Assembly: GCA_000711775.1 (NCBI GenBank)
Contig: ARYC01000786.1
Span: 48,216-112,215, forward strand
Length of the DNA stretch: 64,000 nucleotides
Reading direction: 5' to 3'
From: Oxytricha trifallax
Lineage: Eukaryota; Ciliophora; Spirotrichea; Sporadotrichida; Oxytrichidae
Part shown: piece after piece, positions 35,341-47,176 of the stretch
Layout: each line of letters opens with the position of its first letter
Numbering within the stretch: position 1 is the first letter of the stretch
Notes under the pieces: generated by a model
Seen by the model: the letters and a program-made list of their open reading frames with translations, nothing else
Databases searched by the model: none
Told to the model about the DNA's origin: nothing
Program-made: the position numbers and the translations under genes

Positions 35341-37199
35341 ACTTTTAAATATAACTATCAATTTTTAGGCATCTATTATAATCAATAATATTTATTTAAT
35401 CAATTAAAAATATTTGATATAGATCAATATATTCTACTAATTATAATAAATAATGTCTTGTTAATTATATTCAGTAGAGTTTATATAAATTTTAATGAAT
35501 ACTAAATATTATTTATTATAATTACATATTTTATACTATAACAGGTCGGAGAAATGCATACGGTCATTCAATTGCTTGCAAAGTGTAGGATAATTTAAAT
35601 AATAATATAAAATTAAATAATCAAAGAGAACATTGAATGCAAGAGATGCCGGGGTCAATGCACAATTCTTAAAGATAAAAGGTATGCAAACAAAATAACC
35701 AATGTGTAAATAGTAATTATATAATTAACATATTAATATGTGGAAGTTAATATGTATTTTCAAAATTTAATTTGTCACTATTTCGATTTAATTATTTTTT
35801 AATACCTATTTTAAACACCACAATAATTTAAATATGCAAATTAAGTTGCATATAAGTGTGTACAAGATGAGTGTCACGCAGCATTCACAATCCGCGCAGG
35901 ATGTATTTTTATATTATCTTTTATGATAACTAAAACAAAAAATAGGCTTTAAAATAAACTCTAAAAATATTGCATTATTTTATTTAATTCTTTTAAATAA
36001 ATATTAATTGAAATTTTTAATGAATTAAAATGTTCAGGATAAAATAAATAATAAGTTGTAATCACTAGATAATTTATTCATAAAAAATTCACACATTTTC
36101 TATAATATAAATATAAGTCAATAGTTTATCTTATAATTTATTAAAAAATTATATATAGTTTGATTTATAAGTCATAATATTTTTAATTATTATATATTTT
36201 TGTTTTTTTTGGATTATGGTTACAATAAAAATTTATATTCATGCGAAAGTATAAATGATATTTATATATGATAATAAAAATCGTATTATATATTATTCTT
36301 AATAAAATATTTAATGTTAGCTCTATAAGCCGTCCAAGATTGATATTTAGACTTTCGCTAGGATTGTACTATTGATAAAATACAAAAGAAATAGAAATTA
36401 AATATAGTTTAAAATGTAATAACTGTCTGTGTTTACAAATAAGTATATTAAATTAAATACACAAGTTGCAAAAATGAATAAATTTAAGCTTTTTTATTTG
36501 CTACATATGATTAGTTGTTTTTATGCAAAAGTATATATTTAATTATTTATATTTTTTTCTAAATCATTTGTTATCCTACAAAGAAGGAAAATCAGTAGTA
36601 TTTAGTATATTAAAGTTTACTATATTTCTGCTATATTTATTAAATTATTGGCTGAGAATTACTGCTATCGCAGATAGTTCATCAAAATTTATGAAAGGCT
36701 TTAAAAAACTGAAATTTATTGAGCTTTAATAGTGTATTTTGCTGAAATTGAGTTTAAGGGCTTAAATATTTTAAAAAGGAATCACTTTGTAATAAGTATT
36801 ATTGGAAGAAGTGATAATTTTCTGGGTAGTGTTGAATTCAGATTCATTACTTTAAAATTATCCATTTTAATTAATAATCAGTATTTAGAAAATATATTAC
36901 GTTAATTTGATAGTATATACAATTTTTAATTTTTGAAGATTTATGATCGATAATAGAAACTAAATTTTTTATATATGGATTGAATGCATCGGATCTTAGA
37001 AAAAAACTATTTAGACATAATTTTTTTTAATATTTTTTTAAATGAAGTATTAAAACTGCTCAATACATATAACACGGTATTAAGGTAACACATAATGGTC
37101 TTTATATGTTTTTAGCTATAATAAGACATTTAAACTTATGAACCATTTAAGGATATTAAAAAAATAAATTTCACAGATATTTTAATTACTAAACTTATT

Positions 37200-38281
37200 A
37201 TTGATAAAATAGATAAAAATAGGAAATTTAAGAAATTATGATTAATTATAAATATATTAGTAATTATAACTGTCATGAATTAGGAGTATTAGTAAGTGTA
37301 ATTAGATTTAAATTTAAAAATAAATTAATAAATAATTAAATATATATAATTAGTGGGCAAGTGGGCAGGTGGGCAGGCAGGGTCCTAAGCAGACCACTTT
37401 TGTAATTAAATATATATATTATTAAATGCATAATTTATTACAGATGTGCAGACTGCTAATGGAGTCAACGAATCACTATACATTTCTCCGGGGCCTTCTT
37501 TGACTACGGTTTAGAGCTTGCTTAGGGTACTGACTGTGCTGGTTGTAAAGCAGCAGGTGCAGATAAATGTACGAAATGCCCAGATGGATCGTTCCTCAGC
37601 TAAGATACATGCGGTGCCTGTCCAACTGGATATTACGGAGACGATGATGGTGTATGCGCCGACTGTGATACAAACCTCTCTTGCAGTGGTCCTGACAGTA
37701 ACATTGCTGTTGATGAATGTGTTTGCGATCTTGGTAGTGGTAACCTCACTGTTGCTGATATTGACGATTGCGTTGCTGAATGTCCCGCTGGTTTTAAGGA
37801 AGACGGTCCACACCGTTACAGTAAGTTTCATGCTCTTTTCTAATCATCTCTATAGGAAATGCTCAACCGGAGATTATTAGTTTGGCTGGTGTTACTCATG
37901 CTATCACATTCGACCTGCTTACAGACGGTGTATTTGAGTTTTTTATCAAGGATCTGGGTGGAGACAGTGGGCTCTTAGTCATTTATGTATCCGTGCAGGT
38001 CGTCTCCGGCTTGTTGACTCCATTAGCAGTCTGCACATCTGTAATAAATTATGCATTTAATAATATATATATTTAATTACAAAAGTGGTCTGCTTAGGAC
38101 CCTGCCTGCCCACCTGCCCACTTGCCCACTAATTATATAGATTTAATTATTTATTAATTTATTTATAAATTTAAATCTAATTACACTTACTAATACTCCT
38201 AATTCATGACAGTTATAATTACTAATATATTTATAATTAATCATAATTTCTTAAATTTCCTATTTTTATCTATTTTATCAA
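37200..38281. repeat. 1.08-kb palindrome enclosing a gene fragment, nested in the Merlin-like element
   Basis: Arms of about 270 bp (37200-37469 and 38013-38281) are nearly identical in inverted orientation. They include a GTGGGCAAGTGGGCAGGTGG block, its complement, and long AT-rich matched stretches. The 540-bp centre is about 47% GC and coding, unlike the AT-rich arms and flanks. No target duplication could be fixed because the outer ends are AT-rich. The close match of the arms means recent formation or conversion. It separates the zinc-ribbon and catalytic halves of the surrounding transposase gene. Confidence 0.85.
37442..38064 (+). CDS. cysteine-rich surface-protein-like gene fragment with a 35-nt intron
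   Basis: The frame reads HFSGAFFDYGLELAQGTDC, then AGCKAAGADKCTKCPDGSF, CGACPTGYYGDDDGVCADC and CVAECPAGFKEDG. These regularly spaced Cys pairs resemble the furin-like/growth-factor-receptor repeats of ciliate surface proteins. A GTAAGTTTCA...CTCTATAG intron (37821-37855) is required to keep the frame; the next part is AQPEIISLAGVTHAITFDLL and FEFFIKDLGGDSGLL. At both ends the frame runs on into the palindrome arms, so there is no natural start or stop. Internal TAG codons are read as Gln. It is a captured or macronucleus-destined piece; expression is doubtful. No membrane anchor is seen. Confidence 0.6.
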
Positions 38282-40177
38282 TATAAACATTTTATTATAA
38301 GTATTTTAGTCAGCTCGTATGAATAAAATAATCAAGAAAGTATTAACTTCAAAGCTTAATATAATTTTAAGAATTAATTTTTAATACAGAGATGTAAAGA
38401 TTGATGAGACTTTGTGTAAGTTTACTTTTACAATCTTACTGTTAAGGGGGCCTCACACCAACAGGGTTAATCATAAATGGTTTTTATTAATTCATCATTA
38501 AAGTATTTTCATTTTGTTTATGTCAATTAAAATTAATAAAGCAAGCTTTAAATCTATAATAGGATAGTATTTTTCTTTGAATTTATATTATTTAGTAATT
38601 TGTCCTTCAAATTATTATAAATTAGAATAATTTAAATTTGATAAATTATTTTTATCTTTTTTTTTTTATTTTTATACTATTTATCACTATAAGAATATTA
38701 TGAGCATTTTTTGTGAATGAATTCAGAAGAGCAATACAACATTTACTCAAGACAACAATGGGTAGTTGGGATAATATGTGTTGATGAACCACGAGATGAT
38801 ACTCTTATTTTAATTAAAATGTTTATTTTAATCATTTAACTTTTTGAGATTTTCGGCTGTTCTCAGTATAGAACAGAAAAACATCTACATTACAGGAAAT
38901 ATTTATATTTTATGTTTGAATCATAGAGCGTGCATGTGACAGAGGGATAACGGCCTACCATGATATAATTAAAGTTTAATAAATATAAATATCTAATTAA
39001 ATATTAATTATGGTTACCCAAGCTATACGAACATTGTCTGGAAGCAACTTAATATATTGTAATAAAATATAAATAATATTATATAATATAAGACTTGGCA
39101 TAAAAAATGTATGTACTTAGCACGATGCATAATTTAATAGAAATACTATTTATATGGAATATGTTACTGCTGACAAGATAAGACGAGGTATAAAAATAAA
39201 TCAAAATAAATTTAATGTAGTGCTAAGTCTGATTTCTCGCACTCCACTCTAATTATTTATGTATTATTTATTATACCACGTATTTTGAGTCATTGTGGTC
39301 AAAATTAAGTAATAAAAATTTATAAATTTAATTAAAATCTATTAAATACTGATCTCAACCTTTATACAACACTCGTCCAAGTAATTCATTATTGAATTTA
39401 AAATTAAATTTAACTTGTTATAAACTTTTATATATCTTTAAAATATGCTTAGTTATTTTTATAATTTCCTCTTTGAATCAAGTTGGAGAGTGAATTATGA
39501 ATCATGTACAAGTTAAATCGAAAAAGATAGATTTATAATGAGAACTTATAAAATATAAAGTTTTTTCATATTTAATTAAAAATTTCTAAAATTTATATAA
39601 ATTATATTTGATACTTAAACATCGTCATTTGTGTGATTAAATGCACTTTTACTAATATTTATTCTTGTCATATATTTATCCATATTCATGTATACAATTA
39701 ATCTGATAAAAATATCAGTTTTTATTTTTTTAATAATTATTTCTTGAAAAAATTAATAATCTTTTAGTCATAATTTCCGAATAAAAATCACGAAAAAAAT
39801 GTAAAGATTCGAATTGCATATTTTTGGGGTCTTTATTACCGCATTCCTTTCTTATTATAATAATTATTATTAAAGATTGATGTAATTAAGTAAAACCATT
39901 TTTTCATTTTTTGCATTCCACTAATTTTTCCCAAAATGAATAGTACCAATATTTTGAACGAATATCTTCAACATTGTGCACATTAAAATATTGTCTTGTG
40001 TTGTTTTTCGTTATTTATATGTTTTTATAAATCTCTTATCGGCAGAACCTTAATCTATGGCATTCCCTGAAGTTGTTTGATTGAGCTTTTGATTGACAAA
40101 AGTAGACTATTAACGAATACTTTATTAGGGTTTATGAAGGGGTTTTATGTTTAAATATTAGTAATATAGGTGAGTGT

Positions 40178-41228
40178 ATGCGAGGTTGGGGGTCATTTTA
40201 TGACAGTGAGTATATAGATTTATTGTTTAAGTTGCGTTATGGATCTGATGATTATAGTGATAAACTCAAACCGATTCTAAATTACACATCTATAGCAAGA
40301 CTGCTCAATAAATCTCCTGCCACTGTTAAGTCTCACTGTCTATTAGCATTAAATTTTAAAGAGATAGCAGCTTAATTCTAAGCCTAAGAGACCCTTAAAA
40401 TTTTAGCTGCATCATATTGAATATCTTATTAATGATAAGACTCTTAAATACTGGGCTCATTATTCTCTAGCCTAGAGGGCTGTGATGTCTCATCGCCAAT
40501 TTCCTGAGCTTCACATCTCGGCTTAATCGATAGCTAATATATATAAAAAGAACGGAATATCTTACAAGACAGTCAATCGCATTAAGAGAGTGATTGACTT
40601 TAATGTTCCATTTTATAAGACTAATTTAAATTATATATTCGATTAAATGCAGAGGTCTTAAGAGCATAATATAAAATTTATACATGCAGATGAAGCTTTA
40701 TTTACATTCAATACCTTTATATCAAGGTCTTGGTACAAGAGGTATAGTAATATAGAAGTTTATGATTTAAAGGTTAAGGTGTAAACTCATGCTATTCTTG
40801 GTGTAATATGTGAAGATAGTGGCCTAGAGACTTATGTTATCCAGCATCGCTCTATAAAGACTGAATAATATATTTAGTTCTTAGAATAACTCAGAGATAA
40901 GTTCACAGACTAAGAGATCATCCTATTTGTTGATAACTTATCAGTTCATAAAATTCAAGACTAAAGGAAAGAATATGAAAATCAAAACATAACACCTGTA
41001 TTTAATGTTCCATATAGCCCTCAGTTTAATGGAATTGAATTATATTGGGGGTTATTGAAAGGCCACTACAAGAAACTTTTACTCTATCACTTGATGCACG
41101 ACTTGAAGATAGATACAGTAGATTTTATTAAGAGTGCTGCTAAGAGAGTCAGCGATGAGAAAACTAAAGTATGTGCAAGAGAAGGGAGATTTTGTGTTTA
41201 TAAATAAGTATTAGATTTAAATGAATGA
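40178..41228 (+). pseudogene. TBE 2 transposase, frameshifted
   Basis: It starts MRGWGSFYDSEYIDLLFKL and matches TBE 1 through LLNKSPATVKSHC. An extra T in AATTTTAAAG near 40360 then throws it out of frame and it meets TGA near 40418. Downstream the correct frame still shows the HADEALF, FVDNLSVH and NGIELYW blocks, with further small changes. The catalytic D before N and the final E remain, but the gene cannot make the full protein. Confidence 0.85.
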
Positions 41229-41234
41229 ATAAGT

Positions 41235-42021
41235 TCACATATTAAACTGACCCGTAAAGGGATTTGACTTCTCTTTCTTTTCTTCCTCTTAAGGCTTGCT
41301 TAGGCCCATGTTTCTTCTCTTAGTGCCAGACCCTGCATCTATGTTCATCTCGTCTGGCTTTTAGAAATCTTTGAAGAGTCTCTTACTCAATTCATGCTTA
41401 CTTGAGATTTTCTTTCTCTGTTTAATTTGCTGCGCTCTTTCAACAAGTATTTAGCAGTTCCAGGTTTTTCTATAAAGTTAGAAGACTATGCTTAATTGAG
41501 ATGAAAGAATGCTTTTGAAGTTCCTACAGCCAGGTGTCACTTATTTTATTACCTTGCTTCTCTTTTTCTTCAGGAGAAATGCTGAAGCCTTTTTTGTCTG
41601 CTTCTTAAATTACTTCATTTAAGTACTCAGGTTTCAGAGTTCCAAGGACGCCAAAGAAGAAATTTCTCTCTGGCAACTTATTGGAGAGTGCAGCTTGGAT
41701 GGAAGGTAGAGAGCAAGATCTGGATCACTCATAGTATATCATAAAGATTTGTTTCTGATATTTCAGGGTAGTTAGGTATCTCTATCATTTTTATTTCATT
41801 AGTCTTAAATGCTTTTCCTCTTCGCTTAGCAATGCTTTTAAGAACGAGATTTTTGTTCCTTCCTGGGTTGGCAAGAACAATCCAACTATGGTTAATTTAT
41901 TAGTATTAGTTAAAAGTTTACCTTGCTAAACCAAGTACCTATAGAGGTCCTCTTTACTTCGAAATATTCCTATTAAATCTTGAGATTAAATTCTCTTCAT
42001 TGTATCATTCATAGACTCCAT
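41235..42021 (-). pseudogene. TBE 2 copy of the spliced accessory gene, splice donor lost
   Basis: Homologous to 24786-25576 of TBE 1, with ATG at 42021 and TGA at 41235-41237. The second intron's donor reads TT in place of GT (ATCTCAATTAAGC), so that intron could not be removed normally, and other small indels occur. The Lys/Glu-rich tail is still recognisable. Confidence 0.75.
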
Positions 42022-42041
42022 CTTGCTTCCTCTTTCTGGAA

Positions 42042-42575
42042 ATGTTGATAAAATATAATATTATGGATATCCATTCTAATTTCATGAAAATCTTACTACT
42101 AAATAGGGAGGACCTATTGGAGGTCAGCCTTAAAAAGGTATGCTGATAAAACTTTAAAAAATTTGCTACAAGTTTACAGATTGATTTCAATTTTTATTCA
42201 TATATCTCCATTAAATTGGTCCTAATAATGTTTAATTATTTTAGGAGGTCCTCCAAATTAAGTTCAACTTTATTAGGAGTTAAATTTTAAGGTTAAAACT
42301 TAATTAGGAGCATATTAAATTTTTAAATTTTTAATAACTTTACCTAAAAATTAATTTCAAATTTGATTTGGAGAACCTCCTAAAGAAACAAAACTTCATT
42401 AGGAGTATTTTAATTTACTAAAATGTAAAATATTCTCATAAAATATGTCACATTACAGTCTTTTATGGTTATTTAATTTTCTTACCTCTACCAGAGTGTC
42501 TTATACTTGACCATTATAGTTTATCTCGGTAGATTTTATCATTATTATAATAAAATATATCAGCAAACTTAAATG
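42042..42575 (+). pseudogene. TBE 2 copy of the 182-aa ORF, broken
   Basis: It opens like the other copies (MDIHSNFMKILLLNRED) but a nearby change leads to TGA near 42141. Later blocks (FRRSSKLS, then ATTAGGAG repeats) are out of frame. It ends by overlapping the ATG of the kinase-like pseudogene, as in the intact copies. Confidence 0.7.
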
Positions 42576-44000
42576 AGCGCTAACCTGTAAAGAAGAGCGG
42601 CATTATTTGGATCAAGCCAATAAAAGATATAATTCCAGCAACCAAGAAAATAGAGACAAGAGACGCTTTTACTCTGTGGGAGCCTACCTATGACACTTTT
42701 GACTAGTCAACCATTGAGATTGATATATAAGTTAAAAATGAGGTCAACAAAGAGCTTGCTCAAATTGAGGAGGTAAAAAACCCGCCATTGAACATTATTA
42801 AATACCAGCCAAAGTTGACTATTAATGCAAAGAATGCAATAAAGTTTTCCCTTACAAGTCGACTTATAAGAAAAACTTGAGAGATATACACAACGATATG
42901 CAAAGGTCATATCTCAACCATTAAAAGAAAGATGGTAAGTATGTCTGTGAGAAGCCATATTCTCATACTAGAGACCTCAAAGTGCACTTAAAGAAAAAGC
43001 ACAATCAAAGTTTTGTCTTTATTCATGAACCTACAGGGAATAGATTCCTCTAAAAGAGAAGATCAAGAAACCCAGTGGAGTCTCTTAGAGTTGAAGTCTA
43101 GAAGTAAGTTAAAATGAAGAAAGCAGTCAAGAACTTTCCAGTCTCTGATATCAATAAAATCATGGTTAAAATAAAGCAATGAAGATTCCCATATTTAAAA
43201 TTATTGACTTAGATTCTTTCCTAGAAAGCTACCTTACTCATGAAGATAAAATAGAGAAGAGAGTCATTACTGATGACTAATATGCTTACAAGATATATCC
43301 TTTCAATTACTTCCTTGCTGATACAAGTTCCAAAAGGAATTTGCTAATGAGGATTATGCTCTTTAAAAGGCAAAGTTAAATGAGTGCAGGTATATCATCT
43401 AGCTTGATGCTATTTTACTTGGTAAAGATCATATAGCCTTAAGGCTTCCTTTACTTAAAATGACTTACATAGAATTCTTATCTGACAATAGATGTCAGAG
43501 ATAAATTAGCTAAATAGTATAGATGATAAATGAGGGGATTGAAGAGCTTCGCAAGCTAGGCTGCGTTCATAGAGACTTAAAGCCAGAGGAAATCATGATG
43601 AACTTCCAGCCTCTTAGAGTTTATATTATTGACTTCAACAGAGCTCAAAGAGTGAAGGCCTCTGCATAAGGAAATGTATTAGGTACTCTAGGTTATTTCC
43701 CAGAAAGAGAAGATTGGAGAGACAGAGACACTGCATGAGATATCAGTAGCAGCAATAATTATAGAGAGTGACATGTCTAGAAAAAATTACTTTGGCTGCA
43801 AGGGTGAGAAAAATTCAAATCAAAGAATCAAGCAACACTTAGATAAGTATAAGGTCCCTGGAGGTCTAATAGAGCTTGCATACTAAGTCATAATTAAACC
43901 AAGCTAAGATAATTAAGTTACAATAGATACAATAAAACAGCTGCTTAGAAAGATAAAATTTAGAGAACTGCCTCATAACTCTAAGCTTATGTCTGTGTGA
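42573..44000 (+). pseudogene. TBE 2 zinc-finger/kinase-like gene, frameshifted
   Basis: ATG 42573 begins MSANLQRRAALFGSSQ, but a missing base near 42635 shifts the frame, and more indels follow. The first C2H2 finger, the HRDLKP loop (altered to KPEE) and an IDFN block can still be found in pieces. A Trp codon has become TGA near 43737. As in TBE 1, the second finger lacks the 9 nt that would supply its second Cys. Confidence 0.8.
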
Positions 44001-44162
44001 AATATATTAAAAACTCGCTTGTTATACTCACTTAAATTACTAATATTTAATCATTCAACCCCTACATAAACCCTATTAAAATCCCAATAAAGTATGCTAA
44101 ATAGTCTACTTTTATCAATAAAAAATCAATCAAACAACTTCAGGGGTTTTGGGGTTTTGATT

Positions 44163-45390
44163 GAGGAAAGAAAATCTCGAATAATATTTTAAAAGAATTT
44201 ATAGACAAAAGGAAAGTTTCACTGTTCATAGTAAAATATAGTCAGTTATGAAATTAGAACAGTATATATCCTGCCTACTACTTTACCCTTGACGCCTTCT
44301 TAACTCCAAATAGTAAAAATATATTTGTATCATTAAGTTTAATCCTACATTGAGTGCCCTACAAGTATTTATTGCTATGATTTATCTTGACTACATATTT
44401 CGAGATGACTTTTTTATGTCTAGGACTTATCTCATTCAATCCAATTAATTTATGATTTAGAACTTTTGAGTACCGAAATTGATCTAACCTATTCTCCAAT
44501 AAAATACCAGTATCTCGAAATCCTGCCTCCATAAAGAATTTAAATAAGTGAAAAACAAGCAACTATCTCTAAACTTAGTTAATATTATAATAATATATAT
44601 TTAATTAATATTCAGAATAAAAATCATGTTGGATCTTTTTTTAAAAAATAAATATTTTAATTTGAAAAATAAATTTGATAAAACGTGATGTGTTAATCAG
44701 CATCAGTTTAGTTTATTAAATCATAGATCCAAGTTAAGGCGGTTAATCACTGACTAATAAAAAGCTCAGTTATTCAAATAAGTTGAGAAAATCAAATTCA
44801 ATACATTTAATAGAATGTAAGGGAAGCAATAGAAAGATTATAGAAAGAGTTAAGCTAATCTCAAGTTTTTGTCAAATATAAAAACTATAAATAATAGATT
44901 CAGCTGTATTTTAATTTATAGATACAATACTTACAGTGAATAGCATCTGAAGTATTTTATAGATTAGATTAAACAAATAAATCTACTTTAAATATTGTTG
45001 ATGATGTTGTTTAAAATTTATGATAAATTATTTATTTTACTTTACTTAGATTTCAATAGAATTTCATAGTTTTATATGAAAGAGACAAATTAGACATGTA
45101 TTATATTTAATAAATATAAATTATAATCTATTGGAGTTTATTTATTTTTACTTGTTCTAATATAATTCATAGAGAAATTTAAGTATAACCATTTAAAATA
45201 GCTTAAAATTTTATATAAAAAATTATAATCAAAATCAACATTTAATGAAATATCAATTAATTGCCATATATCTAGCATATTTTACTAATTATACAAAACT
45301 TATTAAATCAAATCAGCTGATATCATATTTTAATAAATGTAAAATTTAGTTATTCTCTTAATTAAAGTTAAAAGAAAAATGATTGACTAG
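44163..45390. other. AT-rich DNA without supported features
   Basis: No recognisable element or conserved frame. A minus-strand open stretch at 44359-44562 is short and unsupported. Confidence 0.4.
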
Positions 45391-45396
45391 TGAAAA

Positions 45397-45711
45397 ATGA
45401 AGATTCTAATAACAACAACTAGAGGATGGAAAATTGAAGAATTAGAATAAATCTAAATCAACAAATACTCCTCGGAAATGTTGAAAAGAAGTTGGTAAGA
45501 TCGATCTCAACTAATAAATAACGTTAATTTCCCGCTTGAATATTTATCTTTTAAATAATACAATATAATATTTAAGGAATAAAATATATATACCATTTTA
45601 ACAACTACATACAATAAAATTAAATAGAAAGAATAGATAGTTTTGATTAAATAGAGTTAAGTAATTCATATTCAAGAATTTTCCTCAGGATTAATGTTTA
45701 TTTTCTAGTGA
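45397..45711 (+). other. 104-codon open frame starting with ATG, candidate gene segment
   Basis: ATG 45397 opens MKILITTTRGWKIEELEQIQ, then NKYSSEMLKRSWQDRSQLI and NVNFPLEYLSF, before the reading becomes I/N/Y/Q-rich from about 45550 onward. It ends at TGA 45709-45711. The first 50 codons look like protein; the rest may be spacer. No family is recognised. Confidence 0.3.
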
Positions 45712-46231
45712 CTTTTACTTAATATAATGAAGGGGTATCATTTTATTAAAAAATAGATTCAAAGTGCAGCTGATTAAGTAAGCTCTTTACAATAATTAAA
45801 CTTCATCAAATTATACCTTACAACACTTTATTGAAACATAAAAAAAATACGAGTATATTTTACTTTTAATAATTATTAAAAAAGAGACTCTTTGTGTGTA
45901 CTGTTCTATAAATATTTTCAGTATATTTGAATTTATGCGTGCGATAACTACTTTTACTAAATCAATAAAATTAATTTGGAGTGCTTCTTTAATATTGCTG
46001 ATTAATTTCTTTCAAATATTCTAAAGTTAATTTATATTTTGAGGATTTTTCATTTTAAAGAATGATCATAGCAAATATTTACAGATAAAATTGTCCAATT
46101 GCAGGTGATTGCAATAGATATATCTACTGCACTATTTCATGAATTTCATTGTAATCATTGTGGTAACAATTACTTGAGTTTGATGCCCTTATCATATCTT
46201 TGTTGCTAGTTATATTATTCCTCAAACATGA

Positions 46232-47176
46232 TGCTGTTTCAACAGGTTTACATTAAAACCATAACCATTTTAATCTCTAATTAGTAAAATTTAGTATATA
46301 TGTTAGCATTATACCCAATCTTTAAGTTTGATCCAGGATTTACTGAGTATTTTGTCTAGCTGCATTATGAAATCCGATCAGTTCATGTATGTAATTGCTG
46401 AGAAAAAAATGAATTTATTTAGGTAAAGTGTAACTATTGAGGATAAAGCAGTAAAGTTATACCAGAATCATAAATTCTTGGTGCTTTTAAACAAAAATAA
46501 TGAGTATAAATTAATTCATTTAAAACCAAATAAGCTTTGGAGTAAACATAGATCTAAAAAGAATATATTACATTATTCCAATTTCTAAAAATACAAGTTC
46601 AACAGATGGTAAAAGGCAAAGGCGTATAATGTAGACTTCTTCTAAAGAGAAAATATGTTTAATTCATTATTTATTTTCCTTCTTTTTAATATAAATTATA
46701 TGAATTAGTTTAGAAGATATAGATAGCACTTAAGGTAAGTATTTTTATAAGGGATAGTTTATAGTATTGTTAATTTGTTTATGCATGTTGTAATTTATGA
46801 TGCCCAATATAACTCTTACAATCAACAATTGATCACTCATTTAGATCTACCAGATCATTAACAGTTAACCCACATTTAAAAAAGTGCATATTTTATTGCA
46901 GGCTTATAACTATAAAATATATATATATATATATATAAATAAATAATATAATAAAAGTATTAATTTTTATATAGTTTGTAATTGAAAATTCTTTTAATGC
47001 TAAATTCGAACTTTTTAAAAGATTTAAGTTGTTTTTTTATAAATTTATACTTTATTAATATAATATTTGGTGAAAAATTTACATTTAAGGATTTATAATC
47101 TTAAGCTCTTCCCAGATAAATAGCAATAATAATCATACTCTGTTAATAACAACTCCGTTAATTACCTTAAATTTGA
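46232..47176 (+). other. 314-codon open frame, candidate gene segment
   Basis: Between TGA 46229-46231 and TGA 47174-47176 this frame has no stop in the ciliate code. The most protein-like part is about 46360-46740: MKSDQFMYVIAEKKMNLFRQ, VTIEDKAVKLYQNHKFLVLL, KPNKLWSKHRSKK and FNRWQKAKAYNVDFFQRENM. A GTAAGT at 46736 followed by ...GGATAG could be a 23-nt intron. A (TA)n tract at about 46917-46936 lies in the frame and is unlikely to be coding, so the real segment probably ends before it. After the TGA the same frame is open for another 166 codons. The protein is unknown. Confidence 0.45.

Larger units (their letters stand above)
35560..39060 (+). pseudogene. Merlin/IS1595-type transposase, split and interrupted
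   Basis: Exon-like block 1 (about 35560-35681) ends IECKRCRGQCTILKDK at a GTATGC donor. Block 2 (about 35832-35920) reads YKCVQDECHAAFTIRAGCIF. Together they reproduce the family's N-terminal zinc ribbon and its SIRxGxxF signature. After the nested palindrome, block 3 (38391-38415) gives DVKIDETL followed by GTAAGT; block 4 (about 38732-38860) gives YSRQQWVVGIICVDEPRDD; block 5 (about 38930-38965) gives CDRGITAYHDI; block 6 (about 39010-39055) gives YGYPSYTNIVWKQLN. The first two catalytic Asp are visible. The third acidic residue, expected in the TNxIExxW motif, is not. Splice sites are inferred. Probably inactive. Confidence 0.7.
34782..39832 (+). mobile_element. Merlin-like DNA transposon, 5.05 kb, with a nested palindrome
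   Basis: The ends are AGACCCC plus a matching block (CAATTCGAATCTTTACAT on the left, its complement on the right), about 60 bp of imperfect inverted repeat. TTATTAC flanks both sides (34775-34781 and 39833-39839). Between them, on the plus strand, lie separate blocks that match the Merlin/IS1595 transposase order: a CxxC...CxxxxC zinc ribbon, then KIDET, QQWVVGI, DRGITAYHD and YTNIVWKQL. The family typically makes 8-9-bp target duplications, compatible with what is seen. A 1.08-kb palindrome (37200-38281) interrupts the gene, so this copy is not functional as it stands. Confidence 0.75.
40065..44159. mobile_element. TBE: TBE transposon 2, decayed, left telomeric tip missing
   Basis: It lies in the opposite orientation to TBE 1. 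The right end is intact (CAACTTCAGGGGTTTTGGGGTTTTG, then ATT at 44160-44162). The left end begins CCCTGAAGTTGTTTG at 40065: 14 nt of C4A4 sequence present on the right are missing, yet ATT (40062-40064) stands directly before it, as a target duplication would. All four genes are recognisable in the same arrangement, but each carries frameshifts or TGA codons. Confidence 0.93.

Noticed and set aside
37511-37831. Minus-strand ORF of 106 codons rich in Thr/Val
   Set aside because: It is the antisense shadow of the cysteine-rich coding fragment, whose plus-strand reading has Cys repeats and a splice-consistent intron.
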